Numbered from the stretch's first letter, positions 34,156-43,372 are shown. The stretch: 64,000 nt of DNA from Kitasatospora sp. NBC_00458 (GCF_036013975.1 NZ_CP107904.1:6225001-6289000), one strand, 5' to 3'. Translations and numbers: made by a program. The notes: generated by a model not told the origin, from the letters alone.

Positions 34156-35490
34156 TCAGAGCGGCCGGGCCGGCCACTCCAGCAGGCGGGCTCCCATCAC
34201 GGCGGTCTCCAGCGTGTAGCGGTGCAGCGCGTCCGACGGGTCGTAGCCGGTCAGGGTGTGGATCCGCTCCAGCCGGTAGCCGAGGGTGCGCACGCTGACG
34301 CCGAGCCGCCGGGCGGTCTCCGCGTTCACGTACCCGGCCTCGGACTGCACGGTGATGGTCTCCAGCAGCGGCCGCGCGCCGCCGCGGGCGGCGGTGAGCG
34401 GGCCGAGCACGCTGCGGACCAGGTCGGCCATGGCGGCCCGGTCGCGCATCAGGACCGGGAAGACCAGGAGTTCCTCGGCGCGCAGCCGCTTCGCGGGCAG
34501 GGCCAGCCGCTCGGCGTACTCAAGCGTGCTGAGGGCCTCCTCGTAGCTGCGGACGACGCCGCCGGTGCCGGCGTGCCGCCGACCGCTCGCCACCCGGTGC
34601 GCCATGGCCGGATTGGGGCCGGGGCCCGGCCGGAGGGCGAGGTCGGTGAAGGCTTCGAGTACCGACTGGGCGCCGTCGGGGGCGATGCAGATCAGCCGGC
34701 CGTCCCGGGCGGCGAGCAGGACGGTCCGTTCGTCGAAGCGGCCGCACAGCTCGCTCAGGATCCGGCAGCGGCCGATCTGCCCGTCGACGTAGGGGCGTTC
34801 GCCGATCGCGACGGCGACGGTGTAGCCGGCGGCGAGGTGCACGCCGAACCGTTCGGCGCGCTCGGCGAGCACGCTGAGGTCGCCCCGGCCGTTCAGCAGG
34901 TCGTCGATGAACTCCCGCCGGTTGGACTCCTCCAGGCGCATCGCCCGCCGCTGGGCCCGCTCGTGGCCCTCGCCGAGGGCGCCCAGGGCGGACTGCGTGG
35001 CGGCGAGCACGGCGTCGCCGGTCCGGCGCAGTTCGGTGGCGGTCGCGGCGGAGGTCAGGCTGGGCAGGGTCTGCCAGGCCTGGCGGGTGGCGTCCAGGAA
35101 GTGGGAGACGAGGTCGCGCAGGCCGTGTCCGCACTCGGCCCCGCGTTCGCCGAGGGTGCGCAGGTTCTCCAGTTCGGCGCGGCGCAGGCGGCGTCCGGTC
35201 CGGGAGACGTCGGCGAGCAGGTCGAGGCAGCGCAGGGTGAGTTCGGCGGGTACGTCGAGCGGCTCGGCGGCGTGGCCGGGCCACGACGATGCCGGGGCGA
35301 CGGGAGCGGCGACGGGGACGGAGACGGGGACGGAGACGGGGGGAACGACGTGAGAGGTGACAGGCAGGGCGCCGGTCGGTGTCGACGGTTCGTGTAGAGC
35401 CGAGGCCGGGGGTGCCGAGGTCCCTTGGGGCTTCGGCGGTCCCGACAGCCCCGACAGCCTGGGCATTCCGTGTTCGTTCGTCACCGTCAT
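34156..35490 (-). CDS. PucR/CdaR-type helix-turn-helix regulator
   Basis: Encodes 444 residues from ATG 35490; a GTG at 35535 is possible but has an SD only 2 bases away. The first ~85 residues are low-complexity Pro/Val/Ser (VSVPVSVPVAAPVAP). Then comes a helical region (LRCLDLLADVSRTGRRLRRAELENLRTLGERG), a GGDEF-like middle typical of this family and the C-terminal PucR HTH: TITVQSEAGYVNAETARRLGVSVRTLGYRLERIHTLTGYDPSDALHRYTLETAV. Such regulators control purine, sugar-diacid or proline use and some development genes. Target not evident; the ABC importer lies next to it on the same strand but separated by repeats. Confidence 0.85.
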   Translation of the reverse strand: MTVTNEHGMPRLSGLSGPPKPQGTSAPPASALHEPSTPTGALPVTSHVVPPVSVPVSVPVAAPVAPASSWPGHAAEPLDVPAELTLRCLDLLADVSRTGRRLRRAELENLRTLGERGAECGHGLRDLVSHFLDATRQAWQTLPSLTSAATATELRRTGDAVLAATQSALGALGEGHERAQRRAMRLEESNRREFIDDLLNGRGDLSVLAERAERFGVHLAAGYTVAVAIGERPYVDGQIGRCRILSELCGRFDERTVLLAARDGRLICIAPDGAQSVLEAFTDLALRPGPGPNPAMAHRVASGRRHAGTGGVVRSYEEALSTLEYAERLALPAKRLRAEELLVFPVLMRDRAAMADLVRSVLGPLTAARGGARPLLETITVQSEAGYVNAETARRLGVSVRTLGYRLERIHTLTGYDPSDALHRYTLETAVMGARLLEWPARPL

Positions 35491-35686
35491 GCCGTCATGC
35501 TCCGCCCCGGTCAGTCCGCGCCACTTCGCATCCACTGCCCCTGGGCGGGCATGTTACCGGGTTGTCATCCACCGCGCCGGGGGGTTACGGCCACGGTGGA
35601 ACCGGCCGCCCGCCGGCTCCCTGCGGAGCCCGGTGTCCGCGCCGACTCCCGGGCGGGCCAAAGTACTTGGCCGTGCACGCACCTTC

Positions 35687-35840
35687 CCCGTGCCCGTGCC
35701 CGCACCCGTGCCCGCACCCGTGCCCGCACCCGCCGGCTCAGCGCGATCGGAGAGCTCCCGGTGCCCGAGGCGACCCCGGCGCTCCCGGTGCCCGACGCGA
35801 CCCCGGCGCTCCCGGTGCCCGACGCGACCCCGGTGCTCAC
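35687..35840. repeat. 12-bp and 27-bp tandem repeats ending at a stop codon
   Basis: CCCGTGCCCGCA (12 bp) repeats nearly four times at 35687-35732, and a 27-bp unit starting GCTCCCGGTGCCCGA repeats three times with a partial fourth from 35754 to about 35840. The last partial unit reaches into the stop codon of the ATPase gene (35837-35839). With 35491-35686, where I see nothing coding, this fills the gap between the PucR and importer genes. Confidence 0.8.
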
Positions 35841-36784
35841 GGCAGGAGCGGCCGGTGGCAGGCGACCGTTCGCCCGGGTGTCACCTCCCGCAGCTCCGGT
35901 ACCTCCTTCGCGCACCGCGCGTCGGCGAGCGGGCAGCGGGTGCGGAAGCGGCACCCCGAGGGCGGGTCGAGCGGGGAGGGCGGGTCGGCGGGGAGCAGGC
36001 CGGTCTCGCCGAGCGGGCGGCCGGGTTCCGGGACGGCCGCGAGCAGCGCGGCGGTGTAGGGGTGGGCGGGGGCGGCGAGCACCTCCTCGGTGGGGCCCTG
36101 TTCGCAGAGCCGGCCGAGCTGGAGCACGGCGACGTCGTCGCTCACGGCGCGGACGACGCCCAGGTCGTGCGAGATGAAGAGGCTCGCCAGGCCGCGTTCC
36201 TCGGTGAGCCGGCGGAGCAGGTTGAGGACGGTGGCCTGGGCGGAGACGTCGAGCGCGGAGACGGCCTCGTCGGCGATCAGGACGCGCGGTTCGGCGGCGA
36301 GGGCCCGGGCGATGGCGACCCGCTGGGCCTGGCCGCCGGAGAGCCGGTCCGGTCGGCGGTCGCCGAACAGGGCGGTCGGCAGACCGACGGCCTCCAGCTG
36401 CCGCTCCACCACCTCGGTGCGGTCGCGGGCCGGGTCCGGGTGGGCGTCGAGCGGTTCGGCGACCAGGTCGCGGACGGTGCGGCGCGGGTTGAGCGAGGAG
36501 AGCGGGTCCTGGAAGACCATCTGCATCCGGGGGCGGACGGCCCGCAGCGCGCGCGGGGTGAGCGCGGCGAGGTCGGTGCCGTCCAGGGTGACGGTGCCGG
36601 CGGTGGGCGGGGGCAGCCGCAGCAGTGCCTTGGCGATGCTGCTCTTGCCGGAGCCGGACTCGCCGACCAGGGCGAGGGTCCGGCGCTCGTGGAGCGTCAC
36701 GTCGACGTCGGTGACGGCGTGCAGGGGGCCGGAGCGGGTGCGGTGGACCACCGTGAGCCCGGTGGCTTGCAGGACGGCGGTCAT
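35837..36784 (-). CDS. peptide/nickel ABC importer ATPase (OppF/DppF type)
   Basis: Encodes 315 residues. Walker A GESGSGKSS, signature LSGGQAQR, Walker B VLIADEA and switch His in FISHD are all present; the C-terminal extension with Cys residues (GCRFRTRCPLADARCAKE) is the oligopeptide-ATPase Fe-S/zinc-like motif of the OppD/F family. The final gene of a five-gene leftward operon; its ATG at 36784 overlaps the preceding ATPase stop (ATGA). It should form a heterodimeric motor with the product of 36781-37842. The Walker A Thr is replaced by Ser (GKSS), a tolerated change. Confidence 0.93.
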   Translation of the reverse strand: MTAVLQATGLTVVHRTRSGPLHAVTDVDVTLHERRTLALVGESGSGKSSIAKALLRLPPPTAGTVTLDGTDLAALTPRALRAVRPRMQMVFQDPLSSLNPRRTVRDLVAEPLDAHPDPARDRTEVVERQLEAVGLPTALFGDRRPDRLSGGQAQRVAIARALAAEPRVLIADEAVSALDVSAQATVLNLLRRLTEERGLASLFISHDLGVVRAVSDDVAVLQLGRLCEQGPTEEVLAAPAHPYTAALLAAVPEPGRPLGETGLLPADPPSPLDPPSGCRFRTRCPLADARCAKEVPELREVTPGRTVACHRPLLP

Positions 36785-37842
36785 GCGGCGTTCTCCGAGG
36801 TGGGCACGGACTTCTCCGACGGGATGGCGGGGGCGGCGTGGGTGGCCGGGGCGGCCGGGGCGGCGGGGGTGAGCGGGAAGTGGCAGGACGCGGTCTGCCC
36901 GGGGCCGGCGTGGTGGAGCGGCGGCGCCTCGGTGGTGCAGACCGTCTCCGCGCGCTCGCAGCGCGGCGCGAACGGGCAGCCGGGGATCGCCAGCGAGAGG
37001 TCCGGCGGCGAGCCGGGGATGGCGGGGAGCGTGCGGCGCAGCGGCCCGGTGACGCGCGGGACCGAGCGGAGCAGCGCCGCGGTGTAGGGGTGGGCGGGGC
37101 GTTCGGTGACGTCCTCGGTGGAGCCGGTCTCGACGATCCGCCCGCCGTACATGACGGCGATCCGGCGGGCCCGGCCGTAGAGCAGGCCGATGTCGTGGGT
37201 GATCAGCAGGGTGGCGAGGCCGCGGTCCTCGCGGTGGCGGTCGAGCAGGTCGAGGACGGTGCGCTGGACGGTGACGTCGAGCGCGGTGGTGGGTTCGTCG
37301 GCGAGCAGCAGGGCGGGTGAGCCGGCCAGGGCGGCGGCGATGCCGACGCGCTGGCGCAGGCCGCCGGAGAGCTCGTGCGGGTACGCGCGGGCGCGCCGGG
37401 CCGGGTCGGGGACGTCGACGGCGGCGAGCAGTTCGGTGGCGGTCTCCCGGCGGGCCCGGCGGGAGAGCCGTCGCCGGTTGGTGAGCGACTCGGTGACCTG
37501 GTCGGCGATCCGGACGACGGGGTTGAGCGAGGTCATCGGGTCCTGGTGGACCATGGCGACCCCGGTGCCGAGGAGTTCGGCGCGCCGGGCGGGGGCGGCG
37601 GCGAGCAGGTCCTCGCCGCCGAGCAGGACCTGTCCGGTGACGGTGACCCTGGTGGTGCGGGGGTGGACGCCGAGGACGGTCCGGGCGAGCACGGACTTGC
37701 CGGAGCCGGACTCGCCGACCACGCCGAGGCACTCGCCGGCGTCGATGGTGAGGCCGACGCCGTGCAGGACGTGCAGGGCCCGGCCGTCGGGGGTGTGCAG
37801 GGTGGTGTCGAGCGAGCGGACCTCCAGGACCGGGGCGGTCAT
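36781..37842 (-). CDS. peptide/nickel ABC importer ATPase (OppD/DppD type)
   Basis: Encodes 353 residues from ATG 37842 (AGGGAAG upstream, and ATGA overlap with the permease stop). Walker A GESGSGKSV, Q-loop MVHQDPMTSLNP, signature LSGGLRQRVGIA, Walker B LLLADEPTTALD, switch LITHD, and the Cys-bearing C-terminal motif CPFAPRCERAETVC followed by an Ala/Pro-rich tail. Motor subunit of the importer, paired with the next gene. Walker A ends in Ser-Val, not Ser-Thr, as in several family members. Confidence 0.93.
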   Translation of the reverse strand: MTAPVLEVRSLDTTLHTPDGRALHVLHGVGLTIDAGECLGVVGESGSGKSVLARTVLGVHPRTTRVTVTGQVLLGGEDLLAAAPARRAELLGTGVAMVHQDPMTSLNPVVRIADQVTESLTNRRRLSRRARRETATELLAAVDVPDPARRARAYPHELSGGLRQRVGIAAALAGSPALLLADEPTTALDVTVQRTVLDLLDRHREDRGLATLLITHDIGLLYGRARRIAVMYGGRIVETGSTEDVTERPAHPYTAALLRSVPRVTGPLRRTLPAIPGSPPDLSLAIPGCPFAPRCERAETVCTTEAPPLHHAGPGQTASCHFPLTPAAPAAPATHAAPAIPSEKSVPTSENAA

Positions 37843-38780
37843 GTGCGGCTTCCCTTCGAACGGAGCTGCTCGCCGAGGTAGTTGAGGGCGAGGACGGTCA
37901 GGCAGAGCACCGCCGCGGGGGCGAGCGAGATCCACGGCGCGCTGCCGAGGGTGGTCCGGCCCTCGGCGATGATGCCGCCCCAGGACGGCTCCGGCGGGCG
38001 GAGCCCGAAGCCGAGGAAGCTGAGCGAGCCCTCGGCGACGATGGCGACGGTGGTGGCGGTGAAGGCGAAGGTCAGGGCGGCGGGCGCGACGTGCGGCACG
38101 ACCTCGCGGCGCAGGATGCGCAGCGGTGCGGTGCCGATCATCCGGGCGGCCTGGACGAAGCCGCGTTCGCTGAGCGAGAGCACGACGGCGCGCACCACGC
38201 GGGTGAAGTGCGGCACGGTGAACACGCCGATCAGGGTGCCGATCACGGTCAGGCTGGGGCCGCGCAGGGCGACCACGATCATCACCAGGATCAGGGTGGG
38301 GACGGACATCAGCAGGTCGGTGGCGAAGCCGATGGCCTTGTCGACCGGGCCGCGGAACCAGCCGGCGGCCACGCCGAGCGCCCCGCCGCCGAGCAGGCCG
38401 ACGGCGATGGTGAGCCCGGCGACGGCGAAGGAGGCGCGGGCGCCGGCCACGGTGCGCTGGAGGACGTCCCGCCCGCCGGCGTCGGTGCCGAGCCAGTGGC
38501 CGGGGCCGGGGGCGGCGGAGGGGTGGGCGAAGTCGCCGTGCAGCGGGTCGAAGCCGGGGAGCAGCGGGAGCAGCAGGGCGGCGAGCGCGACGAGGGCCAG
38601 CCAGCCGGCGGCGGCGATCACTCCGGCGGGCGGCCGCCGCCGGGTCCTGCGGGGGCGGGGGTCCGCCTTCGCTGTGGCCAGGGCGGCCCGGGCGGTGGTC
38701 GCCGCCCCGGTCCCGGCAGCGGCGGTGGCCCCGGAGGTGGCGGCGGCCTCGCCGGTGGTGGCGGGTTCAGCGGTGGTCAT
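37839..38780 (-). CDS. ABC importer permease (DppC/OppC type)
   Basis: Encodes 313 residues. A Thr/Ala-rich cytoplasmic start (residues 1-50) is followed by six membrane helices. HWLGTDAGGRDVLQRTVAGARAS is the OppC N-terminal motif, and the EAA loop reads VQAARMIGTAPLRILRREVVPHVAPAAL, the contact site for the ATPases. ATG 38780 lies inside the end of the preceding permease gene (14-base overlap) with GAGGAT upstream. Forms the channel with the DppB-type partner. Confidence 0.94.
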   Translation of the reverse strand: MTTAEPATTGEAAATSGATAAAGTGAATTARAALATAKADPRPRRTRRRPPAGVIAAAGWLALVALAALLLPLLPGFDPLHGDFAHPSAAPGPGHWLGTDAGGRDVLQRTVAGARASFAVAGLTIAVGLLGGGALGVAAGWFRGPVDKAIGFATDLLMSVPTLILVMIVVALRGPSLTVIGTLIGVFTVPHFTRVVRAVVLSLSERGFVQAARMIGTAPLRILRREVVPHVAPAALTFAFTATTVAIVAEGSLSFLGFGLRPPEPSWGGIIAEGRTTLGSAPWISLAPAAVLCLTVLALNYLGEQLRSKGSRT

Positions 38781-39735
38781 GGGCGATCCTCGGGTCGATC
38801 GTGCGGTACAGCAGGTCCACCGCGAAGGTGGCGGCGACCACGGCGACGGCGCTGACCACCACCACGGCCTGGACCACCGGGAAGTCGCGCCCGTTGATGG
38901 CCCCGGCGGCGAGGCTGCCGACGCCGGGCACCGCGAACAGCGACTCGACGAGCACCGAGCCGCCGAGCGACGTCCCGACGCCGATCCCGACCAGGGTCAC
39001 CAGCGGCAGCGAGGACGGCCGCAGCGCGCGTCGCAGCAGCAGGCGCACGGTGCCCATGCCCCGGCTGCGCGCGGCGGCGACGTACGTCTGGTCGAGGGTG
39101 TCGATGAGCTGGCCGCGCAGGGTGCGGGTGAAGACGGCGGCCTCGGTGAGGCCGAGGGTGAGCGCGGGCAGCACCAGGTGGCGGAGGTTGTCCAGCGGGT
39201 CCTCGGTGAACGGGGTCCAGCCGGTGGCGGGCAGGATCCGCAGCTGGACGGCGGCGATCCAGATCAGCAGCAGGCCGAGCACGAAGCCGGGCACGGCGAG
39301 CCAGACGAAGGCGCCCGCGGTGGCGATCCGGTCGACGGTGCCGCCCGGCTTCCAGGCCGAGTACAGGGCGACCGGCAGGGCCACGCCGAGCGCCACCACC
39401 TGGGCGGCGACGAAGAGTTCGAGGGTGACGGGGATGCGGGCGGCGAGTTCGGCGGTGACGGCGCCGCCGGTGGAGAGCGAGTGGCCGAGATCGCCCTGCA
39501 GGGCGTCGCCGATCCAGCGCCAGGTGGCGCTGAGGATGTTCTCGTCGAGGCCGAGCGTCGCCTCGTACGCGGTGACCTGTTCGGGGGTGGCGGTGGGGCC
39601 GAGCGCGGCGAGCGCGGGGGAGCCGGGCATCAGGTGCGGCAGGGCGAGTGCGGCCACGGTGACCAGCAGCAGGACGGCGCCGGCCCGTCCGGCCTGGCCG
39701 GCCCAGCCGGCGAGGCGCAGGAGCCTGGGTGTCAC
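38767..39735 (-). CDS. ABC importer permease (DppB/OppB type)
   Basis: Encodes 322 residues from GTG 39735, in a GTGA overlap with the stop of the binding-protein gene. Six membrane helices; the DppB pattern LMPGSPALAALGPTATPEQVTAYEATLGLDENI follows the first helix and the EAA loop is YVAAARSRGMGTVRLLLRRALRPSSLPLV. Second gene of the importer operon. The N-terminal helix (GAVLLLVTVAALALPHLM) is intact. Confidence 0.94.
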   Translation of the reverse strand: MTPRLLRLAGWAGQAGRAGAVLLLVTVAALALPHLMPGSPALAALGPTATPEQVTAYEATLGLDENILSATWRWIGDALQGDLGHSLSTGGAVTAELAARIPVTLELFVAAQVVALGVALPVALYSAWKPGGTVDRIATAGAFVWLAVPGFVLGLLLIWIAAVQLRILPATGWTPFTEDPLDNLRHLVLPALTLGLTEAAVFTRTLRGQLIDTLDQTYVAAARSRGMGTVRLLLRRALRPSSLPLVTLVGIGVGTSLGGSVLVESLFAVPGVGSLAAGAINGRDFPVVQAVVVVSAVAVVAATFAVDLLYRTIDPRIAHDHR

Positions 39736-41291
39736 TTCTTCACCCACAGGACGGCCGGGGAGACGCTGACGACGGTCCGCTTGGAGACGTCGGGCAGTCC
39801 GGCGACCTTGGCGGAGGCGAGGAAGCCGACCGTGTTCTCGGTGAGGAAGAGCATCGGGGCCTCCTCGACGACGGCCTGCGCGGCCTCCTGGTAGGAGCGG
39901 GTCCGCTGGGCCTGGTCCAGGGTGGCGCGCCCGGTGGCGATGGCCTGCCCGGCGGCGGGGCTGCTCCAGCCGGTGAAGTTGTAGGGGGCGCCGGTCGCGA
40001 AGAGGCTGGCGAGCGCGGTGTCGGTGTCGCCGAAGAGGCTGGTGATGAAGTCCATCACCTGGAACTGGCGCTGGTACATCGCGGTGCCGAGGCTCGCCGG
40101 GTCGAGCGGCTTGATGGTCATCTTGACGCCGGCCTCGGCGAACATCTGCTGGAGCACGGTGGCGCGCTGCTGGCCCTCGGGGCGGCTGTCGACGAGGTAC
40201 TCGAAGGAGAGGTCGGGGTGGCCGGCCTCGGCGAGCAGGGCGCGGGCCTTGGCGACGTCGCGTGCGGGGTGGGCGGCGGTGCCCCGGTAGGGGGAGGTGG
40301 AGCCGATCGGGCCGTCCGAGACCTTGCCCTGGCCCAGGTAGACGATCTTCTCGACGGCCTCGCGGTCCACCGCGTACTGGAGGGCCTTGCGCACCTTCGG
40401 GTCGTCGAAGGGGGCGGCCTTGGTGTTGAACAGCACGGTGGAGGTGGAACCGGGGCCGGTGGCGGAGCGCAGGCCGTCGGCGGTGGCCTGCTTGAACTGG
40501 GCGGGGGTCTCGGCCCAGATCAGGTCGGCGTCGCCGGAGCGCAGGGACTGGTAGCGGCTGTCGGAGTCGGGCAGCACCTTGTAGACGAGCTTGTCGGCGT
40601 GGCCCTTGGGGCCCCGGTAGGAGGGGTTGCGGGCGAGCGTGACGGAGACGCCGGGCTGCACGCTCTCCACGGTGTACGGGCCGGAGCCGACGGCGGGGGC
40701 GTCGGGGGCGGCGGGTGCCTCGGAGACGTAGCCGAGCGAGCGGGTGAAGAGGTTGGGGAAGGCGGCGTTCGGGGCCTTGAGGGTGAAGGCCACGGAGGTG
40801 GGGGAGTTGACCGTCATCGTGCCGATGGTGGCGGCGTCGGCGGCGCAGGCGCACTTGTTCTCGGGCTTCGAGAGGCGGGTGACGTGGTCGACCACGGCCT
40901 GTCCGTCGAGCGGCTTGCCGTCGCTGAAGGTGACGCCCTCGCGCAGGTCGAGGGTCCAGCCGGTGGCGTCGGCGTTGGGGGTGAAGGACTTGGCCAGGTT
41001 GGGCTGGACGGCGCCGTTGTCGCCGTTGACCATCAGCGGGTCGTAGAGCGCGTTGGTGAGGATCATCAGCGGCATCGAGGCGAGGCCGGAGTCGGCGGGG
41101 TCGAGCTTGGCGAAGGGCCGGTCCAGGCCGATCTTCAGGGTGCCGCCGTCGACGGCGGGTCCGTCGTCGGTCGCGGCCTTGGTGGCGGCGGCGCCGGACA
41201 CCGTGTCGTCGGAGGCCGAGCAGGCGCCGGCGGTGAGGGCGAGGGCGGCCGTGCAGGCCGTCGCTACCAGAACGTGCGTGTGCCGCTTCAT
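39732..41291 (-). CDS. peptide/nickel-type solute-binding lipoprotein (SBP family 5)
   Basis: Encodes 519 residues. The signal peptide ends in a lipobox LTAGAC, so mature Cys is lipidated and the protein sits outside the membrane. Family-5 features: ALYDPLMVNG, SFTPNADATGWTLDLREGVTFSDGKPLDGQAVVDHVTR, and the C-terminal RTRSYQEAAQAVVEEAPMLFL. CACA at KCACAADA is an unusual Cys pair in the lobe. First gene of the importer operon, 105 bases downstream of a 26-bp palindrome. Peptides, nickel-chelates or glycosides are possible ligands; the sequence does not decide. Confidence 0.92.
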   Translation of the reverse strand: MKRHTHVLVATACTAALALTAGACSASDDTVSGAAATKAATDDGPAVDGGTLKIGLDRPFAKLDPADSGLASMPLMILTNALYDPLMVNGDNGAVQPNLAKSFTPNADATGWTLDLREGVTFSDGKPLDGQAVVDHVTRLSKPENKCACAADAATIGTMTVNSPTSVAFTLKAPNAAFPNLFTRSLGYVSEAPAAPDAPAVGSGPYTVESVQPGVSVTLARNPSYRGPKGHADKLVYKVLPDSDSRYQSLRSGDADLIWAETPAQFKQATADGLRSATGPGSTSTVLFNTKAAPFDDPKVRKALQYAVDREAVEKIVYLGQGKVSDGPIGSTSPYRGTAAHPARDVAKARALLAEAGHPDLSFEYLVDSRPEGQQRATVLQQMFAEAGVKMTIKPLDPASLGTAMYQRQFQVMDFITSLFGDTDTALASLFATGAPYNFTGWSSPAAGQAIATGRATLDQAQRTRSYQEAAQAVVEEAPMLFLTENTVGFLASAKVAGLPDVSKRTVVSVSPAVLWVKK

Positions 41292-41395
41292 GGTTTCCCG
41301 TGCTTCCTCGGAATGGGGGGAGGGGGTGGCGAGGGGCGGACGATGCTGGTCCGGTCGTCGCCGGGGACGTCGCCGGGGACCACCTTTCGGAAGTG

Positions 41396-41421
41396 GCACA
41401 ACTGCCAATTGGCAGTTGTGC
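41396..41421. promoter_or_regulatory. 26-bp perfect palindrome (operator) in divergent gap
   Basis: GCACAACTGCCAA is followed immediately by its own reverse complement, giving 26 bp of unbroken dyad symmetry. It lies between the binding-protein gene (start 41291, minus) and the TetR gene (start 41663, plus) and is very probably the operator for that TetR protein. The rest of 41292-41662 holds only the 13-bp repeats at 41544-41621. Confidence 0.85.
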
Positions 41422-41543
41422 AAACTTCGCGTGACGAACTGTCGACGACTTCGCTCTCGCCTTGAGCGAGCCGCACCCGGCGTGATTGCGTACGGACGAG
41501 GCCGTATGCGGTAGGGCAGTTGACGCGCACGAACGACATGCGC

Positions 41544-41621
41544 GACCGACGCGCACGGCCGACACACGCGGCCGACACGTATGACCGACATACGTGACCG
41601 ACACGTACGACCGACACGCAC
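41544..41621. repeat. 13-bp tandem repeat, six units
   Basis: Six consecutive 13-bp units near the consensus GACCGACACGYAC run from 41544 to 41621 and end about 40 bases before the TetR start. They could be iterated protein-binding sites or a length-variable spacer. Confidence 0.75.
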
Positions 41622-41662
41622 GACGCCCGAGGGAACCGGGCGCGACGAGGGGCGAGCAAGGT

Positions 41663-42298
41663 ATGCAGGGGCAGGGGACGGACACCGGGGCGGCGAGCGC
41701 CGCCGAGATCGGTCTGCGCGACCGGAAGCGGGCGCGGACCCGTCAGGCGATCCGGACGGCCGGGCTCGACCTCTTCGAGGAACAGGGCTTCGAGGGCACC
41801 ACGGTGGACCAGATCTGCCGGCGCGCGGACGTCGCCCACCGCACCTTCTTCCGCTACTACGCGTGCAAGGAGGCGATCCTCTTCGGGCTCGACTTCGGCC
41901 TGGTGGTGCTGGAGGCCTTCGCGCAGGCACCGGCCGAGCTCGGCCTCTGGGCGGCCTTCGAGCACGCCGTGCAGGTCACCGACGGGCAGCTGGAGGAACC
42001 CGCCGAGCACACCGCCAGGCGCCGCGCGCTGCGCCGGCGGTTCCTCGACGTCCGGTCCGTCCACGACTTCGCGGTGATCCAGATCGACGCCATCTCACAG
42101 CGGGCGGTGGTGATCGCGGGCGAGCGGCTCGGCGTCGACCCCGCCCTCGACCTGCGGCCGCAGGTGCTGGGGGCGGCCCTCGCCGGCCTGACCCGGCGGC
42201 ACGTCATGTCCCCCGGCGGCTCGGAGCCGATGGCGGCCTGGGCGGAGGCGTTCCGCGAGCTGGTCGCGCCGGGCGGCCCGGCGGGGGACCGGCGGTGA
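41663..42298 (+). CDS. TetR-family regulator
   Basis: Encodes 211 residues from ATG 41663 (GAGGGGCGAG upstream); an earlier ATG at 41594 would lie in the 13-bp repeats. DNA-binding domain at about residues 25-70: TRQAIRTAGLDLFEEQGFEGTTVDQICRRADVAHRTFFRYYACKEAIL, with HTH DQICRRADVAHRTFFRYY. The HRTFFRYY type is common in regulators of antibiotic or transport genes. Divergent from the ABC importer with a 26-bp palindrome between; it likely represses that operon. Confidence 0.92.
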   Translation: MQGQGTDTGAASAAEIGLRDRKRARTRQAIRTAGLDLFEEQGFEGTTVDQICRRADVAHRTFFRYYACKEAILFGLDFGLVVLEAFAQAPAELGLWAAFEHAVQVTDGQLEEPAEHTARRRALRRRFLDVRSVHDFAVIQIDAISQRAVVIAGERLGVDPALDLRPQVLGAALAGLTRRHVMSPGGSEPMAAWAEAFRELVAPGGPAGDRR

Positions 42299-42392
42299 GG
42301 CGGCGCCCCGGCGGGGCGGCCGGCCGGCGGGCGGGCCCCGGACCGGACCCGCCGGAGCCGTCGGAGTCCCGCCACCGCTGCTCCTCCCGGGG

Positions 42393-43250
42393 CTACTCCG
42401 CCCGCTGGGATGCGGCGGGTCCGGCGCCGTCCCGGTCGCGGTAGTGCAGGACGAACCGCGCGCTGCTGCCGTCGATCCGCCGCCGGACATACAGCGCGGG
42501 CGTGCCGTCCGGGGTGCAGCTGACCCCCTCGCGGACCAGCAGCGGGGTGCCGACCGGCACCCCGAGCAGCTCCGCGTCGGCGAGGTCCGCGCCGATCGCG
42601 CCGAACGCCCGCCAGTCGTACTCCAGCTCCACCCCGGCGGCTCCGGCCAGGGCCGGCACCATGTTGCCGGGGCGGCCGGGCCGGACCAGCTCGGCGGGCA
42701 GCGGTCCGGCCGCCACCCAGTAGCTGCTGACCACCCGGGGCCGGTCGCCGAGGCGGATCACGGTGTCCACCCGGGCCAGTTCGGCGGCCGGGCGGCCGAG
42801 CTGCCGGGCGGCCTCCTCGTCCTCGGCGGAACCGGCCACCGGCGGGGCGGCGACGACGAACTCGCCGTCCGTGCCGACGGCCTCCGCGCCGACGACCTCC
42901 GTACCCGTGGCCGCCGGACCCGCGGCCTCCGCCGACCGGGCGTCCAGCGGCAGCGAGCCGTGCACGCTGCCGAGGTCGAATCGCTGGCTGCGCGGGTCGA
43001 CGGCGATCGAGATCCGGACGGCGGGCGGGCGGACGAAGGTGCCCACGCCCCGGCGGATCTCCAGCACGGCCGCCCGTTCCAGCTCGGCCACCGCCTGCCG
43101 GACGGTCAGCCGGTTGACGCCGAACTCGGTGCTGAGCTCGGCCTCGCTGGGCAGCCGGGCGCCGGCCGGGTAGGTGCCGGCGGCGATCCGTTCCTGGAGC
43201 TGCCGGGCCAGTCGGCGGTACAGCGGGGTGTCGCTTCGGTGCGTTGCCAC
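42393..43250 (-). CDS. GntR/HutC-family regulator with UTRA domain
   Basis: Encodes 285 residues from GTG 43250. Residues 8-75 are the winged HTH (LYRRLARQLQERIAAGTYPAGARLPSEAELSTEFGVNRLTVRQAVAELERAAVLEIRRGVGTFV), here cited by its halves; the C-terminal part (RVDTVIRLGDRPRVVSSYWV, VGTPLLVREGVSCTPDGTPALYVRRRIDGSSARFVLHY) is a UTRA ligand-binding fold that usually senses a sugar-phosphate or small acid. It is divergent from the phosphatase-GH3 operon, with a TAGACATC operator between. Converges with the TetR gene at its 3' end. Confidence 0.92.
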   Translation of the reverse strand: MATHRSDTPLYRRLARQLQERIAAGTYPAGARLPSEAELSTEFGVNRLTVRQAVAELERAAVLEIRRGVGTFVRPPAVRISIAVDPRSQRFDLGSVHGSLPLDARSAEAAGPAATGTEVVGAEAVGTDGEFVVAAPPVAGSAEDEEAARQLGRPAAELARVDTVIRLGDRPRVVSSYWVAAGPLPAELVRPGRPGNMVPALAGAAGVELEYDWRAFGAIGADLADAELLGVPVGTPLLVREGVSCTPDGTPALYVRRRIDGSSARFVLHYRDRDGAGPAASQRAE

Positions 43251-43372
43251 GGGCCAGATCCTACGGATCCGGGCGGCGTGCGGGCGGTGCGCGGGCGCCG
43301 CCGACCGGCGGGGTCGCGGCGTTCGCCCGGTGTTCATCCCGTCTCCGCTTGCCCTGCACCGGACTCACCCGG

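Noticed and set aside
38767..41685. Long fused frame over permease and binding-protein genes
   Set aside because: Only its C-terminal part is the DppB permease; the rest is out of frame with the binding protein.
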